From: CAZVFX01 sp964626565
Lineage (GTDB): Bacteria > Myxococcota_A > UBA9042 > CAIXZC01
DNA length: 64,000 nucleotides
NCBI GenBank assembly: GCA_964626565.1
Contig: CAZVFX010000020.1
Coordinates: forward strand, 11,411-75,410
Reading direction: 5' to 3'
The position numbers were made by a program, and so were the translations under genes. The notes beneath the pieces are model-generated. The model saw nothing but the letters and a program-made list of their open reading frames with translations. It had not been told where the DNA came from and did no database searches. The number at the start of each line of letters is the position of its first letter. Positions within the stretch are counted from its first letter, which is position 1. This document shows, piece by piece, positions 8,306 through 16,523 of the stretch.

Positions 8306-9706
8306 TCATGCCTGGTCTTTTCTGGCAAAAGCTGCGAGCGCCGCCTCGAACATCTCCCGCGGCGCATACAACAGGCCGGCGCCGACCTGGCCAATGCCCG
8401 GCTCTTTGTGCGCGATGCCCGTATTGATAATCGGTGTCGTGCCCGTCTCCACCACTTTTCGAATGTCCACCCCCACCGGGGTCCCCGCGAAATCCAGCCC
8501 GGGCATCTTGTAATGAAGATGCCGGCCGACACAAATTCCATACATCTCACGGGTGTATCTGATCGCGTCCTCCGGCGTGCCACCCACGAACTGCACAATG
8601 GCCGGCGCGGACGCCATGGCGAACCCGCCAATACCCGCCACCTCCGAAATGGTCGAATCGCCCAGATCCGGATTGGCGTCCTCCTGAGAAAAGCCGGCAA
8701 AGAACAGCCCTTCCGGCATGCCCGCCGGCGCGGTGAACCACCTGTCTGAAAGACCAGCCACCCTGATGCCGATTTCGGTACCGTTGCGCGCCATGGCGCT
8801 CACCAACGTGCTGTTCTCCAACCCCAACACCGTGTCCGCCACAGCCTTGCACGCAGCCATTGATACGTTGAGGTAGAAATGCACGTTCCCGGAGATGAAC
8901 TCGGCTATCTGCCCGATGGTCTTCTTGCGCAAGCCGGTGTTGAGCATCGCGGCGGTCAAGTCCCGCAGCAGCATGGTGGTAGCAGCCACGTTTCGATTGT
9001 GGCACTCATCGCCCATCTGCAACGCCTGGGCGGTGAGGTTCCTCAGGTTGATACCGCCCGACGCTGCCACAGCCTTCTTCAACGCGGGCGCCAGCACCCT
9101 CTCCATCCATTTCAGCCGGCGAATCACTTCAGAGTCGTAGGCACCGAATCTGAGCACTTTGCCCAGCCCCTCGTTGAGGGTGCAATAGGCGGTGTTTCCG
9201 AATGTCTCGTTGCGCACCACCCACACGTACATGGAAGGGGAAACCACCCCGGCCATAGGGCCGACGGTGGAGTGATGATGACAGGGGACCAACTTCACCC
9301 GCCCCTTCGTTACCAGTCGCTCCGCGGCCGCGCACGAGCGCGCCTTGCCCTCGTACATAAGCGCGCCCATGACTGCTCCCCGCACCGGGCCACACATGGC
9401 CTCCCATGCTACCGGCGGACCGGCGTGGAGAATCGTGTCGGGCGTCATACCGGGGATGACATCGAGCGCTCGCGCCACGTCCACCAGCACAGCTTCACTG
9501 TCGATAAGCCGCTTGACCCCTTCCTCGTTGGCCCGGTCGATGGCTTCGTGGTCCAGAGAATCCAGCAATTCGGCTGCGGGAAGCGGCGGTTTCCACTCCA
9601 CCTGCACCGCGGGGACTCCCTGGTGGCGAAGCGATTCACCGAACGAATCGAGGCCGAACGACACCACCTTGAGATCATCGCCCAGAAGTTTCGCCCACTT
9701 GCTCAT
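8306..9706 (-). CDS. DUF1116 protein, AllG/YlbE-like
   Basis: Member of the DUF1116 family, which in Escherichia coli (YlbE, now AllG) is a component of the oxamate carbamoyltransferase with FdrA. The 466-residue length is typical, and Gly-rich family blocks such as HAGPPVAWEAMCGP and CHHHSTVGPMAGV are visible. The ATG at 9706 has GGAGGTGA upstream and overlaps the FdrA stop codon (ATGA), so the two are translationally coupled and likely form one enzyme. No third subunit (AllH/YlbF, DUF2877) and no carbamate kinase is seen in the window. The carbamoyl-transfer role is therefore an inference from the pair. Confidence 0.85.
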   Translation of the reverse strand: MSKWAKLLGDDLKVVSFGLDSFGESLRHQGVPAVQVEWKPPLPAAELLDSLDHEAIDRANEEGVKRLIDSEAVLVDVARALDVIPGMTPDTILHAGPPVAWEAMCGPVRGAVMGALMYEGKARSCAAAERLVTKGRVKLVPCHHHSTVGPMAGVVSPSMYVWVVRNETFGNTAYCTLNEGLGKVLRFGAYDSEVIRRLKWMERVLAPALKKAVAASGGINLRNLTAQALQMGDECHNRNVAATTMLLRDLTAAMLNTGLRKKTIGQIAEFISGNVHFYLNVSMAACKAVADTVLGLENSTLVSAMARNGTEIGIRVAGLSDRWFTAPAGMPEGLFFAGFSQEDANPDLGDSTISEVAGIGGFAMASAPAIVQFVGGTPEDAIRYTREMYGICVGRHLHYKMPGLDFAGTPVGVDIRKVVETGTTPIINTGIAHKEPGIGQVGAGLLYAPREMFEAALAAFARKDQA

Positions 9707-11259
9707 CGCTCACCTCCCCCCGGGGCCAGCTTGCCCCGGGCGCAAACCAGGGCCGCAAACCGGGCCGCCTGAGCGTTGGAAGGCATAACCACGACACCCA
9801 TCTCGTTGAGGGCCCGCTTCTGCCGATGATAGCCCTGAGGATCGGCGGGCGTGCCGGTGAGGGACGCAACCACCGCCACATCCCTGTCGGTCGCCCTCTT
9901 CAATGACGCAGCCATGGCGCCGGCCGGATCGGGATGGGACCCGTACCCCAGCACCACATCCAGGAGAAGCACGGCAGTCTGCTTGTCTTCAGCTTCCTGA
10001 ACGATGCGTTGGTTCCTGGATTCGGAATCGATCATCGGGTGAGGTCGTCCCTGGGTGAATTCATCGTCTCCCAAGTCCACCAGGCAGTGCCCCTGGCTCA
10101 CTCGGCTGTCGGCAAGTTTCAACCTCGGGTCCAGTGGGATGTTACTCCACACGTCGCCTACCACTTCGCTGAGCACCAGCATCGCTTCGTCACACAACGT
10201 TCCGCCCGTAAACAAACCGCGAATATACCGGCGCCGGGTCGCCAGATTGGAACCAAGCGCCTCGGACAAAGCCAGCGTTTCCGCATCAATGCCGGAGCTG
10301 CGGGTCAGCGTCTTTTCGCCCCGGCTCCACGCCACGGACACCAGCGCCGCCTCTTCAAGTGACGACGCAAAGCGCACCCGCCGGCTACCCCTTCCGGGCC
10401 GCTGTCCCAGGAAGTTCACCACGTACCGTTTTTTGCCTCTCCCGAGCTCCTCTAGGATGAGATTCGCGACATCGTCATCGGGAGGCTTCGACACCAGGCA
10501 GATCACCTTGGTTGCCGGATCGGCCTCCAGACGCCGGATCCCTTCGAGCATGGTCAGCCCACCAACCTCCACAGACAGGTCGCGTCCCCCGGTGCCGATG
10601 GCCTGGGAGACGCCTGCGCCTTCCCGATCAATGAGACAGGAAACCTCCTGGAGGCCGGTGCCCGCGGCGGCCACAATGCCGATATATCCGCGCCGCACCA
10701 CATTGGCGAAACCGATGGCGATTCCATCCACAATTGCCGTGCCGCAGTCCGGCCCCATCACGAGCAGACCTTTGTCCGCACCCAGCCTTTTCAACTCGAT
10801 TTCATCGGCCACCGGCACATTGTCACTGAAGATAAATACGTTGAGGCCCGCATCCAAGGCCCGCCGGGCTTCCCGTTTCACGTACGGGCCCGGAATGGAG
10901 AATAACGCCAGGTTGGCGCCGGGCAACAACTCCCGGGCGGATTCCAAACCTGCGGGCCGATGCGCGGTACCTTCCCTACGCTCATTGCGCCCCTGCAGCA
11001 ACCGGTCCGCTTCATCCGCAGCCCGTTCTCCGGCCTCATCATCAAGAGCCGAAATGCACAGGACAAGGTCGTTGGCCCCCGCCGCGGCCGCTTCCGGAGC
11101 CAACATGCCCGCGTCCGACAGCAGCTTGAGGTTCGCCGGCGTCCCCATGACGCAAGCCACTTCATCCACTCCTTCCAACGCCCTCACCGCAGCCGCGATG
11201 GTCATTAGAAACACCGAATCCTGGTACATGTTCTTCTTGACGACGTTGTGCAAAACCAT
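9703..11259 (-). CDS. fdrA: FdrA-family acyl-CoA-synthetase-like carbamoyltransferase subunit
   Basis: FdrA (AllF) resembles the succinyl-CoA synthetase alpha/beta fold. In E. coli it acts with AllG and AllH in carbamoyl transfer from oxalurate during anaerobic allantoin use. Here the opening VVKKNMYQDSVFLM and the block VMGTPANLKLL match the family start, followed by a CoA-synthetase-like segment (GPDCGTAIVDG, ending in GTGGRDLSVEVGG). I chose the ATG at 11259 (518 residues, GAGGG ribosome site) because it aligns with the family N-terminus; a TTG 81 nt upstream would add an unrelated tail. It is the first gene of the five-gene operon and diverges from the Sel1-like lipoprotein. Confidence 0.86.
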   Translation of the reverse strand: MVLHNVVKKNMYQDSVFLMTIAAAVRALEGVDEVACVMGTPANLKLLSDAGMLAPEAAAAGANDLVLCISALDDEAGERAADEADRLLQGRNERREGTAHRPAGLESARELLPGANLALFSIPGPYVKREARRALDAGLNVFIFSDNVPVADEIELKRLGADKGLLVMGPDCGTAIVDGIAIGFANVVRRGYIGIVAAAGTGLQEVSCLIDREGAGVSQAIGTGGRDLSVEVGGLTMLEGIRRLEADPATKVICLVSKPPDDDVANLILEELGRGKKRYVVNFLGQRPGRGSRRVRFASSLEEAALVSVAWSRGEKTLTRSSGIDAETLALSEALGSNLATRRRYIRGLFTGGTLCDEAMLVLSEVVGDVWSNIPLDPRLKLADSRVSQGHCLVDLGDDEFTQGRPHPMIDSESRNQRIVQEAEDKQTAVLLLDVVLGYGSHPDPAGAMAASLKRATDRDVAVVASLTGTPADPQGYHRQKRALNEMGVVVMPSNAQAARFAALVCARGKLAPGGGER

Positions 11260-11400
11260 GCTGGTCACCCTCGGAGCCTTGGGAGTGTTTCCGGCGCCCG
11301 CGTTTTGACTCCGTTCAGTAAACTTCCCAACGTTTGGCAAGTCAAGTAGAATCGATCTGACATGTTTGTATCAGGCGCGTGCCCCCGCGAGGTGAGTTCA

Positions 11401-12156
11401 ATGGCGTTATCCCTAGACAGACCTAGCCGGCGATTGACCTTTGTCATGCTCCTCGCCGGCTTGACCCTCGGTATTGCCGGCTGCAAGAAGAAGACGCCCG
11501 CGGCGCCCGCACCCACAGCCCAGGCGGTAGAAACAGCTCCTGTGGCAAAGGTCCCCGAGGTCGTTCAACCGCTCCGGAGCCCTGATACCCGTTCGAAACA
11601 GCCAACCTCCGCCGACGCACACGTGGCGCCAAAACCGATCGACAAAACGGCCTTGAGAGCGACCCTGGCCGCAGACGAAAAGAGCTGTGAAGCGGGGGAC
11701 GGAGCTGCCTGCGTCAGAGCCGCTGACACTTATGGCACCGTGAACAAACACATTGACGAAGTCTTTATGGCCTACCTGAATCACCGAGCCTGCTCGGGAG
11801 GAGCGCTCGAAGCGTGTAACAAGTTGGGCGACTTGCTGGAGGAAGGCACGCCGGAAGTACCCGGGGCCCGTTCCCGGTTCGACGACATGTGCAAACACGA
11901 CAACCTCAACGGCTGTTACGCGCTGGCAGGCATCGAGATGGGATTCTACGGAGGTGGCCAGGATATGGCCGCGGCCGAAAAGAAGCTGCGGAAACTGTGC
12001 GACCGCGGACTCGGAGTCGCGTGCCACGACCTCGCGGTCTTTTTTGCAATCACCGCCGAAGGCCTCCCGGACGTCGATGCAGCCGTTCCGCTGCTGATCA
12101 AATCATGTGAGGCGGGCTGGCCCGCCGCGTGCAAGGCGCTCTCAGGCGAAGAATAG
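11401..12156 (+). CDS. lipoprotein with Sel1-like Cys-containing repeats
   Basis: Predicted envelope lipoprotein of 251 residues. The signal peptide ends in the lipobox GIAGC and is followed by a Lys/Pro/Ala-rich linker. The body has Sel1-type helical repeats in which short blocks such as KSCEAGDGAACVRAAD and MCKHDNLNGCYALAGI end in paired cysteines, a pattern common in Sel1-like proteins of deltaproteobacteria. I prefer the ATG at 11401, which has GAGGTGAG upstream and starts right at the signal peptide, over an ATG at 11362. It is divergent from the FdrA operon and convergent with hrpB. No enzymatic residues are recognised; a protein-interaction role is likely. Confidence 0.78.
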   Translation: MALSLDRPSRRLTFVMLLAGLTLGIAGCKKKTPAAPAPTAQAVETAPVAKVPEVVQPLRSPDTRSKQPTSADAHVAPKPIDKTALRATLAADEKSCEAGDGAACVRAADTYGTVNKHIDEVFMAYLNHRACSGGALEACNKLGDLLEEGTPEVPGARSRFDDMCKHDNLNGCYALAGIEMGFYGGGQDMAAAEKKLRKLCDRGLGVACHDLAVFFAITAEGLPDVDAAVPLLIKSCEAGWPAACKALSGEE

Positions 12157-12167
12157 GAGCGCTCCGA

Positions 12168-14549
12168 CTATCTCAGCACCCAGGTTCTGGAGCCGTGCTT
12201 CACCTTGATACCAAAGCCGTTGAACCCGGGAAGGAGGTTCACCAGGGGCGGCGATTTGCGCTGACCGGAGGCCTTGTCCAACGTTACCTTCCTCATGCCC
12301 AGGTCGTAGATGACCCGGTAGACCGCATCCCCCAGGTCAACTTTGCGGGGGAACACCCGGTCGAGCCAGGACCGCACCCCGTCCGGCAGAGCAGGAGCAA
12401 GAAAGTCAGCTTCGGACAAGAGCTGCAAATCCGCCCCGCTCTCCACGCCCAGCTCCGACACCCGCTCCAGAACCCATTCATCGATGACCGGCACCGCCTT
12501 GTGGTCATCGGGCAGTTCGACCGGTTCCTCCAGGAACTCGGGTGCCAGGTTGCTCCTCCGCAGCCTCAAGTAGAGTACCAGTGCATCCAGCCGGTCCACT
12601 GTTTCCGCCAGGGCGCGGGGAAACAGCCTTCCCTCAACGAAGAGCCTGGCGATGGCTCCGCAGGCCAACTCTCCTTCCGGCATCTCCTCGCGTTTCTCCA
12701 ACACCCTGCCTGCGTAGACTCGGTCCACCACTGCAAAAGCCTTGCCCCTGTCAACAATGACCCTTCCTACCGAGTCATCTCCCAGTCCCGCTTCCACGAG
12801 CCAGGTGAGGGGCATGGGCATGGCCACGCTGGCGATGAGGGAGGTCTTGCGGTGACCGACCCCGATTGCCCTCACCTCCAGGGCTGCCAGCGCGTCCACT
12901 TTGTCCTCGTTAACTGCGCTCTCCCGGGCCAGCATTATTTCCGTCCCACCGTTGGCCCAGGCCACCCCTTTCTTGCGACGCCGGGCAATATAGGCGCAAC
13001 GGCTATCAGCACGCAGTGCGGCCATGGCCAGGGCCTTTCTGTCGGGAGACCTGTCCATGTTTCCGGCCCCCTTCAGGCCGAAAGCCTGACGCAACCGCTT
13101 CCGCGCGGAGCGAGCTTCCTGGAGCGAAAACCGTGAGAGTCCGTGACGGCCCGGCTGCCCTTCCCTGACGGCCCGGATCAAAGCGACCGCATCACATCCG
13201 CCCGCCTTGAGGTCGTCCTCCTTTTCGTCGCTGCCGGGACGGCCGGTAAACATGATGCGACCCACTGAAAGTGCGGCAGCCAGGTCCAATGCGTCATCCA
13301 GGCAGCCCAGCCCCTTTGCCTCCACCAGAAGATTGCCGAGGAAAGGGTCCAAAGGCAGGCTGAAAAGCGACCTGCCACGGTCGGTGACAACCCGGTCTTC
13401 CAGTGCCCCCAGCGCGGTGAGGTCTCCCACCGCGGAAGCCACCGCGAAATCTGGAGGCGGGTCCAGGAATCTCAGCTCGTCAACCCGCACTCCGCATGAA
13501 GCAGAAGCAAGTACCAGGGGCACCAGCGATTCCCGGCGCATCTCGGGCGGGGTGATTTCAGTGAGCCGGGCATCTTTGCTCCACAATCGGAAGCACACAC
13601 CGGGCGCGGTCCGGCCCGCTCTCCCCGCGCGCTGCTCAGAGCTGTCGGCAGCAACCGGAACCAGGGTCAGGTAACCCCGTCCGTTGTGGTAGCGAGTGCG
13701 GCGCACCAACCCCGAATCCACCACCACCCCTACCCCGGGGATTGTGATGGAGGTTTCCGCCACGTTGGTGGACAGAATCACCCGCCGCTTGGGGCCGGGT
13801 TGAAAAATGCGGCTCTGGTCCTTCAATGTCAGGCCGCCGTGTACCTGGAGCACTTCGAGATTCTTGAACGCGGCCAACGCCTGGGCGGCTTTGGCGATTT
13901 CTCCCTTGCCCGGCAGGAAAACGAGGAGGTCCCCCGGTATTTCAGACGACGCCCTCACCGCCGCGCGAATTCGGTCCTCCAACCCGCGCACTTCGGGCAG
14001 AAACGCCTCACCCGCCAGGTGGCGAGCAGCAACCGGGAACTGCCTGCCTTCCGCGGCCAGGTGCACACCTCCCAGATACCCGGCAACCCGGTCGCCGTCC
14101 AAAGTCGCGGACATCACGGCCAGCCGCCCATCGTACGAGTGTAAAAGCAGGGCCAGGATCAAGTCGACATCCAGCCGTCGCTCGTGGAATTCGTCCAGGA
14201 TAACGGTGCCGAAGTCCAGCGTTCTGCCACCCGCCAGCCACGCCAGCACAACGCCGGGCGTGGCGAACAGAATCTGCGTGTCTGCCGACGTCCGGTTGTC
14301 GTCTCTAACGCTGTAGCCGACCTTCCGGCCCAGCGGGACCCCTTCCAGTTCCGCCACCCGCGCGGCCAGCCCCCGGCAAGCAACCCGCCGCGGCTCCACC
14401 ACCAACACCCGTCCGCCATCCACACACCAACGCGGCACCTGGGTGGATTTCCCCGACCCGGTAGGCGCGGTAATCACCACCGGCCCTGCACCGAGACACT
14501 GCAGCAATTCAGGCCGTAGCGGTTCTATCGGTAATTCAGAGCTAGTCAT
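12168..14549 (-). CDS. hrpB: ATP-dependent helicase HrpB
   Basis: DEAH-box RNA helicase of the HrpB family, about 793 residues, close to the usual length. Motif I (TAPTGSGKST), motif II as DEFH rather than DEAH, motif III (MSATL) and motif VI (QRAGRAGR) are present, followed by HA2-type and HrpB C-terminal regions (NLLPGFNGFG near the end). The ATG at 14549 overlaps the stop of the upstream lipoprotein gene by 8 nt; a GTG at 14561 is an alternative. It runs convergent with the Sel1-like gene. The cellular role of HrpB is poorly defined, and the family is widespread in proteobacteria and their relatives. Confidence 0.93.
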   Translation of the reverse strand: MTSSELPIEPLRPELLQCLGAGPVVITAPTGSGKSTQVPRWCVDGGRVLVVEPRRVACRGLAARVAELEGVPLGRKVGYSVRDDNRTSADTQILFATPGVVLAWLAGGRTLDFGTVILDEFHERRLDVDLILALLLHSYDGRLAVMSATLDGDRVAGYLGGVHLAAEGRQFPVAARHLAGEAFLPEVRGLEDRIRAAVRASSEIPGDLLVFLPGKGEIAKAAQALAAFKNLEVLQVHGGLTLKDQSRIFQPGPKRRVILSTNVAETSITIPGVGVVVDSGLVRRTRYHNGRGYLTLVPVAADSSEQRAGRAGRTAPGVCFRLWSKDARLTEITPPEMRRESLVPLVLASASCGVRVDELRFLDPPPDFAVASAVGDLTALGALEDRVVTDRGRSLFSLPLDPFLGNLLVEAKGLGCLDDALDLAAALSVGRIMFTGRPGSDEKEDDLKAGGCDAVALIRAVREGQPGRHGLSRFSLQEARSARKRLRQAFGLKGAGNMDRSPDRKALAMAALRADSRCAYIARRRKKGVAWANGGTEIMLARESAVNEDKVDALAALEVRAIGVGHRKTSLIASVAMPMPLTWLVEAGLGDDSVGRVIVDRGKAFAVVDRVYAGRVLEKREEMPEGELACGAIARLFVEGRLFPRALAETVDRLDALVLYLRLRRSNLAPEFLEEPVELPDDHKAVPVIDEWVLERVSELGVESGADLQLLSEADFLAPALPDGVRSWLDRVFPRKVDLGDAVYRVIYDLGMRKVTLDKASGQRKSPPLVNLLPGFNGFGIKVKHGSRTWVLR

Positions 14550-16359
14550 ACTCCGGCACACAGTCGGCGAGGTTCTGCTTGATATCGATGATGTTGTACA
14601 TCAACTCGAGGAGATCGTCCGGATCAAGGTCGCTGGCGTGATAGTAGGACCCGCCGCCATCCTCGGCGATCTGCTTGTTGGTATGCGCTCCGTCGCCCTG
14701 GGACAGGTCAATGACGTGGGTAGTGACCATAATCGGATCGCCATGATAGTCGTCCAGTCGCCACGGTGTATCGGTGTTGTACGGCTCCGAGCCACCGGTG
14801 TAAGGGTGAGGATAACCTTTGCACACCCCGCCTTGGCAGGTGGCGCCGTCGAAGCAGTCGTCGTCGATGTCACACCCGAGGCCGTAGCGGAACCGCTTGG
14901 CCTGAATACGCGGATTAAAGAAGTCGGAAAGCTCTGTGGGCGGCTCCTCTACGCCGTCGGTAAACAGGAGGATCATGTTGGTTCTGCACGGACCGAAGGG
15001 GTCCTTGCATTTGCCGTCCTTGCAATAGTAGTTGCGGCTGCCGCAATCCTCGTCGGTTTCGCACGACTTGCCGTTGATGACTACCTGCTTGCGATACACT
15101 TCACCGGCGTAGAACATGGACCGGCCCAGTGGTGTGTTGCCCAGCGCTCTGAGTTCCGGGTCGGTGTGATACCAGCACACCTTCGCACCCGCGTCCGGGT
15201 CATTGGCGCAGAAACCGCCCGGACAATCGGGGTGACTGGTGCACGGCTCAGCGGTGGGCCCTACCGCCTCATCAAAATTGACCCACTTCTGAGCCAACCC
15301 GAAGTTGTCCTCGGCAAAGGTCTTGGGGAAAGGCACGCACATGATTTCATGGAGATATTTCTCAAAGTAGCTATTCTCTCCAGTGACATGTGAACCGTCA
15401 TCGCCGGTCATGTAGTTGGAGTCAGCGAAACCGAGCCCATACCAGCCCCGCCCCATGGAGAACAGGTCGTTGCAAGAGGTCACCGGCGGGTGTTTGATGC
15501 GGTCCGCGAAGCGGGTCAGTACGAGGCTGAACGCCTTTAGTTGCTCCGACTGGAAGAACTTATTGAACACGTACTTAGACATCCCGAGTTTGGACTGCGG
15601 GCAGTTGGCATCTTCGCACTGTGGGAACGGCTGGGCCGAACAGCCACCGGGGCAGATACAAGGCACGGTATCCAGGAAGCCCATGGACGCCATTGAGCCC
15701 GACGTGTCGAATATCACCAGGAGATTGTGGTCGATGAGTTCGCATTCATCCTCGAAGCAGCCCATACCGGGCGGACAAGGCGCAGTGATGTGACCCGAAC
15801 CGTTGGGCAGGCACTGGACTTTCAGCCCGTTCTCACAGTGGTATTCACCCGGATTGCACAGAGTTTGGAGGCACTCACCACCCCAGCAGCCAAAACCCTC
15901 GGAACATGCAGTTTCGTCCCACGCTTCGCCGTCGTCCAGGCAGGCCGCGGCCAGCAGCGGATCCAGGCACTTCTTTTCGCCCGGAATGCAGAACGTGGTT
16001 ACGCACATGTCCTCCTTGCACCATTGACCCTGAATTGGGCAGTCATCATCCACCATGCAGTAGAGGCATTGGCCTGAATCCTCGTCGCAATAGCCGGGCG
16101 GGCAGCCAAAGGGGCAGAGGCCCAGGTCGGGCTGAGAAATATCCGGGATGGTCTCGGTCGCATCTCCGGGTTCAGGCACGTCGGCGGTTACCTCCGGGAG
16201 GGTCAAATCCGCGCCCACCTGGTCGCCTGAGACGGTCTCCAGGTCCCCGCCCGCGGTGGAGTCTGAAGTTGTGTCGCCGGCTGCGCCGCTGGTGCTGCAG
16301 GCCATAAGACAGAGCGCCAGGGACAACAGGCAGCCCGTTACCATTCTCCAATCGGTCAT
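14542..16359 (-). CDS. Cys-rich lipoprotein with C-terminal von Willebrand factor A domain
   Basis: Secreted lipoprotein of 605 residues. The lipobox is LMAC, followed by a Thr/Asp/Glu/Val-rich linker (to about residue 75). A Cys-rich region with repeated CNPGEYHC and CIPGEKKC units comes next, then a vWA domain from about residue 212 whose MIDAS motif DTSGSM is intact. The vWA region contains inserted Cys-rich loops (CSAQPFPQCEDANCP and CETDEDCGSRNYYC). vWA domains bind proteins through a metal ion, so adhesion or surface complex assembly is likely. GGAGGATGGG precedes the ATG at 16359. It overlaps hrpB downstream, which may be coincidental, and diverges from the histidine kinase. Confidence 0.84.
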   Translation of the reverse strand: MTDWRMVTGCLLSLALCLMACSTSGAAGDTTSDSTAGGDLETVSGDQVGADLTLPEVTADVPEPGDATETIPDISQPDLGLCPFGCPPGYCDEDSGQCLYCMVDDDCPIQGQWCKEDMCVTTFCIPGEKKCLDPLLAAACLDDGEAWDETACSEGFGCWGGECLQTLCNPGEYHCENGLKVQCLPNGSGHITAPCPPGMGCFEDECELIDHNLLVIFDTSGSMASMGFLDTVPCICPGGCSAQPFPQCEDANCPQSKLGMSKYVFNKFFQSEQLKAFSLVLTRFADRIKHPPVTSCNDLFSMGRGWYGLGFADSNYMTGDDGSHVTGENSYFEKYLHEIMCVPFPKTFAEDNFGLAQKWVNFDEAVGPTAEPCTSHPDCPGGFCANDPDAGAKVCWYHTDPELRALGNTPLGRSMFYAGEVYRKQVVINGKSCETDEDCGSRNYYCKDGKCKDPFGPCRTNMILLFTDGVEEPPTELSDFFNPRIQAKRFRYGLGCDIDDDCFDGATCQGGVCKGYPHPYTGGSEPYNTDTPWRLDDYHGDPIMVTTHVIDLSQGDGAHTNKQIAEDGGGSYYHASDLDPDDLLELMYNIIDIKQNLADCVPEYD

Positions 16360-16386
16360 CCCATCCTCCGAAATCAGGGTGGCCCT

Positions 16387-16415
16387 AGTATACAGAAAGT
16401 GTTGCGACCCACCAA
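16387..16415 (-). promoter_or_regulatory. candidate promoter for the vWA lipoprotein
   Basis: On the minus strand TATACT (16392-16387) lies 17 nt after TTGGTG (16415-16410). The predicted start of transcription would be about 20 nt upstream of the lipoprotein ATG. The -10 matches the sigma-70 consensus at five of six positions and the -35 at three of six, so support is moderate. Confidence 0.3.
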
Positions 16416-16523
16416 CATGCTTTCATTCTTGCAAAATCCCCCCAGTATTGCTTTACTAGTCTGCAGGACTCCGAATCCCGGCAACGGGCAGAGCCAAACA
16501 TATAGGCCACGAGGTGAAAGAGA

